Assembly: GCF_029675105.1 (NCBI RefSeq)
Contig: NZ_JAQQFV010000015.1
Coordinates: forward strand, 1-58,274
Reading direction: 5' to 3'
Source: Nocardia anocheti
GTDB taxonomy: Bacteria > Actinomycetota > Actinomycetes > Mycobacteriales > Mycobacteriaceae
DNA: 58,274 nucleotides
The translations under genes and the position numbers were made by a program. The notes beneath the pieces are model-generated. The model ran no database searches and had not been told where the DNA came from. It saw only the letters and a program-made list of their open reading frames with translations. Within the stretch, counting starts at the first letter, position 1, and the number at the start of each line of letters is the position of its first letter. Positions 17,444 through 24,363 of the stretch are shown here, piece by piece.

Positions 17444-17668
17444 ATGACCGAAGAGGAAGGGACGGTGTCCGGCGAGCTCGATGTCATGCTCGACGACACC
17501 GGCAAGGGTCTCGTCCGCTATCGGGGTACCGACACCTGGTACACGATCGGCAATATCGAGGCCGAACCCCCACGCACCTGGGACACCGTCGCCGACCTGG
17601 TCAAGGCGATCAAGAAGGTCGCCGGAACCCGCGACGTGGCGGGCAACACCGTCGTTTTCGAGGCCTGA
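17444..17668 (+). CDS. Small acidic protein downstream of HNH nuclease
   Basis: A 74-residue protein from the first ATG. It is acidic (14 Asp/Glu against 8 Lys/Arg), with no signal peptide or TM segment, so presumably cytoplasmic. It ends with the compact sequence DLVKAIKKVAGTRDVAGNTV. I do not recognise the family. The frame stays open and coding-like for 13 codons upstream (SESIEITAESAV), back to an ATA that overlaps the nuclease stop and has a good GAGGAG 7 bases before it. The true N-terminus may therefore be at 17405. Position suggests a partner or inhibitor of the nuclease, which is inference. Confidence 0.6.
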   Translation: MTEEEGTVSGELDVMLDDTGKGLVRYRGTDTWYTIGNIEAEPPRTWDTVADLVKAIKKVAGTRDVAGNTVVFEA

Positions 17669-17694
17669 TCCGCGCAGCTGGCAATCTGGTAGTT

Positions 17695-18417
17695 ATGCCG
17701 ATCGCCTCTCGACGTCCCCCGCCCGACGAGATCGCCTGGTCCGCGCTGGGCCGCCGGGTACCGCTCACCGCGGTCCTCGTCGCGGCCGCCGCGATCGTGG
17801 TCGCGGTGCTCACCTGGCAGGTCGACAGCGGCGCCGCCGTCACCCGCCTCGACGCCCGCGTCCTGGACTGGATGATCGCGCACCGCGGCGAACCGCTCAC
17901 CTCGATAGCCCGGGTGATCACCGATCTCGGTGACACTCTGTCGATGACGGTGCTGGCCACGGTCACCGTCTGCCTGTTCCTCTGGCAGCGACACTGGGCC
18001 TGCGCGGCGCTGGTCGCGATCACCTCGCTGGGCGCCGGGCTGCTGGTGGTGGTGATCAAGCAGCTCGTCGGCCGGAATCGGCCGCCGGAGCTCACGCGCA
18101 TGGTCTACGAACCGAGCCTGTCGTATCCGTCCGGGCACACCCTGGGCAGCACGGTGGTGGTGGGCATCGTGGCCATCACCCTGATCCCCCGGCTGCGGCG
18201 ACGGTGGGCGCGTGTGGGCGCGACCGTGCTGGCGGTGCTCTTCCCGATCGCGGTCGGGTTGTCGCGGGTGTATCTGGGCGTGCACTGGCTCAGCGATGTG
18301 CTGGCCGGGTGGACGATCGGGCTGATCTGGCTGGCGGTGTGCGTCACGGTGTTCACCGTGGTGCGGGTTCAGCGGGCACCGGTCACGCCACCGGTTCCGG
18401 CGCCCGCCGAACGGTAG
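17695..18417 (+). CDS. PAP2 family membrane phosphatase
   Basis: A 240-residue membrane protein with six TM segments. It carries the three PAP2 phosphatase motifs: KQLVGRNRPP (motif 1), YPSGHTLGST (motif 2, catalytic His) and SRVYLGVHWLSDVLAGW (motif 3). Likely substrates are lipid phosphates such as phosphatidic acid, PGP or polyprenyl diphosphate; the active site would face the outside. ATG start MPIASRRPPPDE, 26 bases after the small acidic gene, suggests a shared transcript. It ends 6 bases before a convergent gene. Confidence 0.9.
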   Translation: MPIASRRPPPDEIAWSALGRRVPLTAVLVAAAAIVVAVLTWQVDSGAAVTRLDARVLDWMIAHRGEPLTSIARVITDLGDTLSMTVLATVTVCLFLWQRHWACAALVAITSLGAGLLVVVIKQLVGRNRPPELTRMVYEPSLSYPSGHTLGSTVVVGIVAITLIPRLRRRWARVGATVLAVLFPIAVGLSRVYLGVHWLSDVLAGWTIGLIWLAVCVTVFTVVRVQRAPVTPPVPAPAER

Positions 18418-18423
18418 GGCGGC

Positions 18424-19632
18424 TCAGCGCGCCGGGGCCACCTCGTCCTGGACCGGCGCGTCCCAGTCGATGCGATAGCGGCGTTCGGCGCCCATGGTCT
18501 TCTCCGGGTTCATGACCGTACGGACCATGAGCGGCATCAGCGCGTTCATCACCTTGCGGGCCACCGGGCCCGGGGTCTTGCTGTGGTTGATCTTGGCCGC
18601 GCGGGCCGCGATGTCCTCGACCCGGGCGCGACGCAGCCGTTCGTAGGCGGCGAAGGCGCGGGTGGGGTCGTCGATGTCGCGCAGGCAGCGGGCCAGTTGG
18701 ACGCCGCTCTCGATGGCCAGCGAGGCGCCCTGGCCGGAACTGTTGGACGGGGCGTGGACCGCGTCGCCGACCAGCACGAGCCGGTCGCGGTACCAGTGCG
18801 GGACCGGCGGCATGATGTGCAGGGCGCCGGTGGTCTCCAGGTTCGCGGCGGTGGTGCGGCGGGCGAATTCGCCGCCGGGGGTGTCGGGGGCGTAGGTCTC
18901 GCGCAGGACGCGCAGCCAGTGCTCGGCCGGGACGGCGCGGGCCTCGGTCAGCGAGTAGTACTGCTTGCTGGGCAGGTTCGCGCCCCAGGTGACCCGGCCG
19001 TCGGCGTGCTTCCAGTAGAGGTAGTAGGCGCGGGCGCCGAAGGCGAAGACCATGGTGTCGTCGGGCAGATCCAGCTCGCAGTCGATCTGCGCGCCGAAGC
19101 CGAGCATGCCGGTGTAGTCGGGTCCGGGCGCCTTCGGGTCGATGATGCCGCGCACGGTGGAACGGATGCCGTCGGCGCCGATGAGGACGTCGGCGGTGGC
19201 GGTGGTGCCGTCGGTGAAGTGGGCGGTCACGCCGTCGGGGTGTTCCTCGACGTGGGTCAGCCGCTTGTCGTAGGAGAACGGCACTCCGGCCGCGACGGCG
19301 TGGTCGTGCAGGGTGCGGTGCAGTTCGCCCCGGTCGACGGCCTGGAGCGGGGGTTGGTCGGCGAGGGTCGGCAGCACGTGTTCGCGGCCGCCGACGGCCA
19401 GGCGCATGTGCGCGACCGGCAGGGCGATGCGGCGCACGGCCTCGCCCATGTCGAGCAGGTCCAGGGCGGCCAGCCCGTTGGGTGCGAGGGCCAGGCCGGA
19501 GCCGATGCCCTCCGACGGGCCGGAATAGGCCTCGTGGATGTGGGCATCGATGCCTGCCCGGAGCAGGGCGGTGGCGGTGACGGGTCCGGCGATGCCACCG
19601 CCGATGATCAGCGCGGTGCGGGTTCGGGACAT
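18424..19632 (-). CDS. FAD-dependent aromatic-type monooxygenase
   Basis: A 402-residue group A flavoprotein monooxygenase. It has an N-terminal GGGIAGPVTATALLRAG (FAD binding), the DG motif VLIGADGIRSTVRG (about residue 158) and the GD motif RLVLVGDAVHAPS (about residue 290). The family includes hydroxylases of phenolic compounds and antibiotic-inactivating enzymes such as TetX and Rox. The start MSRTRTALIIGG was chosen over an upstream in-frame extension that has no FAD-fold sequence. It lies about 167 bases downstream of padR on the same strand, so PadR is a likely regulator. The substrate is unknown. Confidence 0.87.
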   Translation of the reverse strand: MSRTRTALIIGGGIAGPVTATALLRAGIDAHIHEAYSGPSEGIGSGLALAPNGLAALDLLDMGEAVRRIALPVAHMRLAVGGREHVLPTLADQPPLQAVDRGELHRTLHDHAVAAGVPFSYDKRLTHVEEHPDGVTAHFTDGTTATADVLIGADGIRSTVRGIIDPKAPGPDYTGMLGFGAQIDCELDLPDDTMVFAFGARAYYLYWKHADGRVTWGANLPSKQYYSLTEARAVPAEHWLRVLRETYAPDTPGGEFARRTTAANLETTGALHIMPPVPHWYRDRLVLVGDAVHAPSNSSGQGASLAIESGVQLARCLRDIDDPTRAFAAYERLRRARVEDIAARAAKINHSKTPGPVARKVMNALMPLMVRTVMNPEKTMGAERRYRIDWDAPVQDEVAPAR

Positions 19633-19798
19633 GGGTGATCTCCAGATCTGGGTCCGCGTCACCCGGTTATCCTGGGGGTGCCTGCCTCGAGGCCGGGTGC
19701 GCGTGGTTTTTTCCGTGCGAGCACGGTGTCGGGACGGTTTCGCCGGGCTCGGTGGGGTGTTGCCGCACGCCACCGGGTCCGGGGTCTTCGGGGCGTCG

Positions 19799-20440
19799 CT
19801 AGTCGCTCCCCCTTTCGCCGAGGTCGGGGATCCGGTCGGTGGGCATGCCGTCGGCGTGCCACTGCCGCCAGGTGTCGAGGCCGTCGAAGGTGCCGGTGCG
19901 CAGTTCCTCGCGCAGGGCATCGGCCCAGGCGCGCTCGGCCTCCAGCATCGCCAGGCCGTATTCGGATTCGACCAGGAACAGTCGGGGCAGGGTGCCCGCG
20001 AGCGCGTCCAGCTCGGTTCTGGTGGTGTCGATGGTGCGGGTCAGGGTGGCGATCCGGGTGCCGAGCAGGTCGATCACCTCGTCGGGCGGCAGGACCGCCA
20101 GGATGGACAGTCCGGCGGTGAACCGGTGATGTTCGGGTTCGGGCGAGGAGAGCAGTTCCCTGGTCCAGTCGGCCATCTCGGCCCGGCCCGCGTCGGTGAT
20201 CCGGTAGATCACCCGCTCCGGCCGCGCGCCCTCCCGCTCACTGCCCACCACTTCGAGGAATCCGGCCTTGGCCATGTTCTGGACCACCGTGTAGAGCGAA
20301 CCCCACTTGATGTCCATGTCCCGGTCCTTGCCGTGGGCCCGCAGCGTCGCCGCGATCTCGTAGCGATGCATCGGCCGCTGCACGATCACCGACAGCACGG
20401 CCAGCGCCAGCAGATTGCTCACCTTGCGCTTGGTCGCCAC
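19799..20440 (-). CDS. PadR family transcriptional regulator
   Basis: A 213-residue PadR regulator. The N-terminal winged helix contains VLSVIVQRPMHRYEIAATLR, MDIKWGSLYTVVQNMAKAGF and VIYRITDAGRAEM. The C-terminal part is a helical dimerisation domain (about residues 110-185). The GTG start at 20440 is preferred because AAGGAGG sits 5 bases before it; the GTG at 20446 would abut that Shine-Dalgarno sequence. A strong inverted repeat lies just upstream. PadR proteins are often small-molecule-responsive repressors; the downstream monooxygenase is the obvious candidate target. Confidence 0.87.
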   Translation of the reverse strand: MATKRKVSNLLALAVLSVIVQRPMHRYEIAATLRAHGKDRDMDIKWGSLYTVVQNMAKAGFLEVVGSEREGARPERVIYRITDAGRAEMADWTRELLSSPEPEHHRFTAGLSILAVLPPDEVIDLLGTRIATLTRTIDTTRTELDALAGTLPRLFLVESEYGLAMLEAERAWADALREELRTGTFDGLDTWRQWHADGMPTDRIPDLGERGSD

Positions 20441-20450
20441 ACCCACCTCC

Positions 20451-20482
20451 TTACTCGTCTACGAATATACGTCTACGAGTAA
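20451..20482. promoter_or_regulatory. Candidate PadR operator
   Basis: TTACTCGT (20451-20458) and ACGAGTAA (20475-20482) form a perfect 8-base inverted repeat. Inside it the 9-base CGTCTACGA is repeated directly with ATATA between copies. The element starts 10 bases upstream of the preferred padR start and overlaps its Shine-Dalgarno region, a position suited to autorepression. It also covers the stop of the upstream methyltransferase remnant. Confidence 0.6.
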
Positions 20483-21269
20483 TCGCCGGGCAAGGAGTGT
20501 CCAGCGGGGTTATCAGCAACGCCGGGTCGGAATTCGAGCAGGCAGCGCTGCTCGGTCAGATCCACCACCGCGTCCAGGACCAGCCCATGCGCGGTGGCCA
20601 ACGCCGCGAACTCCTCGATCCGCCGCTCCCGGCCGCCGCCGCGGTGGGCGCGAGGTCGACCAGGTGGCCGCGCACCCGAGGATGCGCGCGCAGAATCGCG
20701 GCGAGCAGGTCACCCCGGCCCCCTCCGACATCTACCACCGTCGCGAACCGCGACCAGTCGAACCCGGCCGCCAGTCGCGGCGCCTGATCCAGGAACCGCA
20801 GACCCATCTGCCGATCGAAGGACGCCCGCAGGTCGGCCGAGTCGGCGAGATCGGCCCAGAAGTCCTGCCCGTAGCGGCGCGGATAGGCCGCCTGACCGGT
20901 GGCGATGCTGTGCGCGAGTTCGACGAAGGCCAACTCGGCGCGTCCGGCGGCCGAGTCCAGGCGCAGCAGGATGTTCGTGAAGGGCTCGGCGATGCCGAGG
21001 TGCGCGCCGAACGCGGTGGTGCGGTAGCCCGCGGGGGTCGGCTCCACGATGCCGAGGGTCGCGAGGTGGCCGAGCAGGAGTTCGAGGGCGATCGGGTCGA
21101 CGGCGAGTTCGGGGGCCAGGGCGGCCGCGGCGGCGGGGGTGTCAGCGAGGCGGTCCGGGAGGCCGAGTGTCACCGCGACCCGCAGGGCCATCGGGGTCGC
21201 CAGGCTGGCCATTGCGCGGAGGGTGTGTGCGGCGTTGTCGTTGTGTCCCACGGGAATCCACTGTGGCAC
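20473..21269 (-). pseudogene. O-methyltransferase remnant with internal deletion and frameshift
   Basis: The first 210 or so codons match a family-2 O-methyltransferase: N-terminal dimerisation helices, ASLATPMALRVAVTLGLPDR, then the SAM motif FATVVDVGGGRGDLLAAILR. Sense ends after HLVDLAPTAAAA near 20640. In the original frame an unrelated Ser/Arg/Trp-rich tail runs to 20556. One frame over, IEEFAALATAHGLVLDAVVD then LTEQRCLLEFRPGV, the typical C-terminus, runs to a stop at 20473. Intact members have about 330-345 residues. Here about 80 residues, including the region that normally carries the catalytic His, are missing at the junction. Starts (GTG) 3 bases after the MFS stop, so it was co-translated with the exporter. 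Confidence 0.8.
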
Positions 21270-21272
21270 GGG

Positions 21273-23303
21273 TCAGGTTTTGACGGTGAGGTTGTCGTCG
21301 GCGCCCTGGTCGAGGAGTTTGGCGGCGATGTTGGTGAGGGCCTGGTCGAGGAGGGCGCGGTCGGTGGGGTCGTCGGAGTTCCAGTCGTCGAGGCGGTCGC
21401 CGAGCCAGCGGCGCCAGCCCGCGCGCAGTTCGTCGACCTCGGCGGTGCCGGATTCGGTGAGGGTGAGGGTGCCGCCGTCGGCGGTGAGCAGGCCGTCGTC
21501 GACGGCGCCACGGAAGACGGGGAGCAGGATCTCGACCGGGACGCGGTGGCGGTAGGCGATGGCGTGGACGGCGGCGGGGTGGCCCTGTTTGTCGGCGAGG
21601 TAGATCTGGGCCAGCGCCCAGGCGGTGTCGGGGGCCAGGGTGCTGCCGGAGGCGGCGACGATCTCGGGCATGATCGGGCCCTTCGCCCTGGCCCGGCGCA
21701 CCGTCGCGGCCACCGAGCGTTCCAGCTGGACCAACCGGTCGTGCGAGTCGGGCACCGAGAAACCCTCGCCGACATCGGCGGCACCGTGGCGGGCGCTGTC
21801 GCGTAATCGCACCTGCGGCAGGAACCAGGCCACCACGAAACCGATCAGCGCCACCGGCACCACCCAGCGGAAGACGTAGTCGATCGAGTCCGCGTACGCG
21901 TCGATGATCGGCCTGGCCTGCGCCAACGGCAGCTCGCGCAACGCCTTCGGATCGGCCACCGCGTTCGGCGGCACCCCCGGCGCCTCCCGCATCGCCTCGG
22001 CGAGCGCGGACTGGCTCTGGTTGGAGTAGAGCGTGCCGAACACCGCGGTGCCGAACGCGCTGCCCAGCGTGCGGAAGAAGGTGACACCGGAGGTGGCGGT
22101 GCCCAGGTCGGCGTAGGGCACGGTGTTCTGCACGACGATCGTGAGCACCTGCATCGAGAGCCCGAGCCCGGAGCCGAGGATCAGCATGTACAGCGATTCC
22201 AGCCAGGCGCTGGTGTCGCGACCCATCGTCGACATCAGCCCCAGCCCGATCGCCATCACCGCCATGCCCACGATCGGGAAATACCGGTACTGCCCGGTGC
22301 GCCCGACCACCTGCCCGGAGAACACCGAGGTGACGAACAGGCCGACGACCAGCGGCAGGGTGCGCACGCCGGATTCGGTGGCCGAGGCACCGTCGACGTA
22401 TTGCAGGTAGGCGGGCAGATAGGTCATCGAGCCGAGCATGGCGAAGCCGACGATGAAACTGAGCACCGAGGACACCGTGAACACCCGGCTGTGGAACAAC
22501 CGCATGGGCAGCATGGGATCGCTGGCCCGCTTCTCCACCGCGACGAACCAGTAGATCAGCACCGCGGCCAGCGCGAACAGCCCGATGATCTGCCAGGACA
22601 GCCACGCGAACTCGTTGCCGCCGAACTCGAGCGCCAGGATCAGCGACGAGACGCCCAGCGCGATCAGACCGATACCGAGATAGTCGACCACCGGCCGCTG
22701 CACGGCCTTGAGCCGCGGCAGCGTGCGCGCCGCCATGAGCACCATGACGATGGCGATCGGCACATTGACGTAGAAGCACCACCGCCAGCTCGCGTGGTCG
22801 GTGAACAGCCCACCGAGAGTGGGCCCCACGACGGTGGTCACGCCGAACACCGCGCCGAGCGCGCCCTGGTACTTGCCGCGTTCGCGCAGCGGAATGGTGT
22901 CGGCGATGAGCGCCATGGAGGTGACCATCAAACCGCCCGCGCCCACCCCCTGGATGCCACGCGCGATGACCAGCACGGCCATCCCGCCCGCGACACCGGC
23001 CAGCGCCGACCCGGCGATGAAGATGATCGCGCTGATCTGGAAGAGCAGTTTGCGGCCGAACAGGTCACCGAGCTTGCCCGCCAGGGCGGTGGCCACCGCC
23101 TCGGCGAGCAGGTACGCGGTGACGACCCACGCCATGTGCCCGGCACTGCCGAGATCGGCCACGATGCTGGGCAGCGCGGCCGAGACGATGGTCTGGTCGA
23201 GGGCCGCCATGAGCATGCCGAGCACCACCGTCGCGAAGATGACATTGATCTTGGCGCGGCTCATCGGCTCGACGGGATCGGCTACGGCAACACCCTCCGG
23301 CAT
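21273..23303 (-). CDS. MFS drug exporter (EmrB/QacA type) with C-terminal winged-helix-like domain
   Basis: A 676-residue protein. Residues 15-520 form a 14-TM DHA2 transporter: LDQTIVSAALPSIVADLG (motif D1), GKLGDLFGRKLLFQ (motif A) and GPTLGGLFTDHASWRWCFYV (motif C). After the last TM helix comes a 150-residue cytoplasmic extension. It contains RHRVPVEILLPVFRGAVDDG, LLTADGGTLTLTESGTAEVD and ELRAGWRRWLGDRLDDW, which read like a MarR-type winged helix. The role is probably efflux of a hydrophobic drug by proton antiport. It follows tetR (same strand, 67 bases), consistent with TetR repression. Confidence 0.88.
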   Translation of the reverse strand: MPEGVAVADPVEPMSRAKINVIFATVVLGMLMAALDQTIVSAALPSIVADLGSAGHMAWVVTAYLLAEAVATALAGKLGDLFGRKLLFQISAIIFIAGSALAGVAGGMAVLVIARGIQGVGAGGLMVTSMALIADTIPLRERGKYQGALGAVFGVTTVVGPTLGGLFTDHASWRWCFYVNVPIAIVMVLMAARTLPRLKAVQRPVVDYLGIGLIALGVSSLILALEFGGNEFAWLSWQIIGLFALAAVLIYWFVAVEKRASDPMLPMRLFHSRVFTVSSVLSFIVGFAMLGSMTYLPAYLQYVDGASATESGVRTLPLVVGLFVTSVFSGQVVGRTGQYRYFPIVGMAVMAIGLGLMSTMGRDTSAWLESLYMLILGSGLGLSMQVLTIVVQNTVPYADLGTATSGVTFFRTLGSAFGTAVFGTLYSNQSQSALAEAMREAPGVPPNAVADPKALRELPLAQARPIIDAYADSIDYVFRWVVPVALIGFVVAWFLPQVRLRDSARHGAADVGEGFSVPDSHDRLVQLERSVAATVRRARAKGPIMPEIVAASGSTLAPDTAWALAQIYLADKQGHPAAVHAIAYRHRVPVEILLPVFRGAVDDGLLTADGGTLTLTESGTAEVDELRAGWRRWLGDRLDDWNSDDPTDRALLDQALTNIAAKLLDQGADDNLTVKT

Positions 23304-23370
23304 TGCCCCAGTATGGGCTTTCCCCCTCGGTCACGGAGTCCAGTGACACGGCAGCAATCCGGCCGCGATG

Positions 23371-24000
23371 TCAGCGCACGGCGTAGGAACCGAGGCCGGG
23401 TTCGAGCGCGTCGAAGGCGGTGCGCGCGTAGTCACGCAGCGCGGCGGCGATGTCGTCACCGGATTCACCGGCCAGCAGACGGCGCAGGATCTCCTCGAAG
23501 AGCACCCGGTGCACCCCGGCGAGTTGCGCCGCCGCGACCCGGGGCGTGATGTCGTCGTCGGCGGCGCCGGTCTCCTCGGCGAGCGCCCGCGCGAGCGCGG
23601 CCTCGCGCACGTCGTGGAATTCGCGCAGGCGCGCCACCAGCGCGGGGCTCTCGGTGATCATCGCGGCGAAGGGGCGTCCGCTGAAGCCGATCACCGGGTC
23701 CTGGGCCTGGACCGAGGAGAGGTAGGCGGCGCGCAACGCGGTCAGCGCGGACTCCCCCGGCGCCCGGTCGCGCACGACGGCGGCGAGCTGTCCGGTGAAG
23801 ACCGGGCCGAGGTCCAGCGCGAGGTCCTCCTTGCGGGGGAAGTAGTTGGTGACGGTCATCTTGGCGACGTCGGCGGCCGCGGCGACCTCGGCGATGGTCA
23901 CCTTGTCGAACCCCCGCTCGAGGAACAGTTCGGTCGCCCGATGCGAGATCTGCTCCTTGGTCTGCTGTTTCTTCCTGGCTCTGAGCCCCTGTGTGGTCAT
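23371..24000 (-). CDS. TetR family transcriptional regulator
   Basis: A 209-residue TetR regulator. The helix-turn-helix (about residues 15-60) contains ATELFLERGFDKVTIAEVAA, DVAKMTVTNYFPRKEDLALD. The C-terminal ligand domain is helical (ALRAAYLSSVQAQDPVIGFS, then the AQLAGVHRVLFEEILRRLLA helix). ATG start. It is upstream of the MFS exporter and divergent from the small Arg-rich ORF and sigma gene. A palindrome GACAT-N6-ATGTC lies in the shared intergenic region, so both directions may be regulated. Confidence 0.9.
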   Translation of the reverse strand: MTTQGLRARKKQQTKEQISHRATELFLERGFDKVTIAEVAAAADVAKMTVTNYFPRKEDLALDLGPVFTGQLAAVVRDRAPGESALTALRAAYLSSVQAQDPVIGFSGRPFAAMITESPALVARLREFHDVREAALARALAEETGAADDDITPRVAAAQLAGVHRVLFEEILRRLLAGESGDDIAAALRDYARTAFDALEPGLGSYAVR

Positions 24001-24037
24001 GCCAGCAAGCGTAGCTGAAGTCGTCCCAAAATTGTTC

Positions 24038-24066
24038 TTGACATATTTTTATGTCGACTCTAAGTT
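24038..24066 (+). promoter_or_regulatory. Consensus-like promoter with overlapping palindrome
   Basis: A perfect TTGACA (24038-24043) is followed after 17 bases by TAAGTT (24061-24066), a strong housekeeping-type promoter pointing toward the small ORF and sigma gene. GACAT-ATTTTT-ATGTC (24040-24055) overlaps the -35 and spacer, a classic repressor position. The divergent tetR gene makes its product the leading candidate. Confidence 0.65.
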
Positions 24067-24118
24067 TGTGTTCGTCGCCGCGAGCGACACCCGCACCACC
24101 ACCGAAGGAGCAGCCGAT

Positions 24119-24283
24119 ATGGCCGGACAGACGACCTTCCGCGCGCGGCCCACCACCGAGCAGCGCCGCCAGGCCGCCCCGCAGTTCCCGGGCACACGGC
24201 GCCGGAACGCGGGGCCGGTCATCCGCGGGGCGCAGACCCGGTCCACGACCGTGCGTCGCCCGCTGCGGATTCCGGGACGCTGA
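24119..24283 (+). CDS. Tiny arginine-rich ORF
   Basis: A 54-codon ORF starting MAGQTTFRARPTTEQ, preceded by GAAGGAG 8 bases upstream of ATG. It encodes 13 Arg, no Asp, one Glu, plus Pro/Thr/Gln, so it is strongly basic and probably disordered or nucleic-acid-binding. No signal peptide or known motif is visible. It is the first ORF after the TTGACA promoter and is separated from the sigma gene by a large hairpin. It may be a genuine small protein or a leader peptide; no homologue is recognised. Confidence 0.5.
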   Translation: MAGQTTFRARPTTEQRRQAAPQFPGTRRRNAGPVIRGAQTRSTTVRRPLRIPGR

Positions 24284-24289
24284 ACACCC

Positions 24290-24321
24290 GGCGGGCGGGA
24301 CCGCGCACGGTCCCGCCCGCC
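24290..24321 (+). terminator. Strong hairpin between tiny ORF and sigma gene
   Basis: Arms 24290-24303 and 24308-24321 are perfectly complementary over 14 G/C-rich bases with loop CGCA. The sequence after it (CTTCCGG) is not U-rich. It could be a terminator, or an attenuator limiting read-through into the sigma gene 43 bases downstream. Confidence 0.6.
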
Positions 24322-24363
24322 CTTCCGGCCCACCACGATCTCGCCGTATCGAACGGAGCTCCC

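Noticed and set aside
19715..19735. CCGTGC-GA-GCACGG hairpin next to a T6 run
   Set aside because: The T run precedes the hairpin on the plus strand and is A on the minus strand, so it is wrongly oriented for a terminator of padR.
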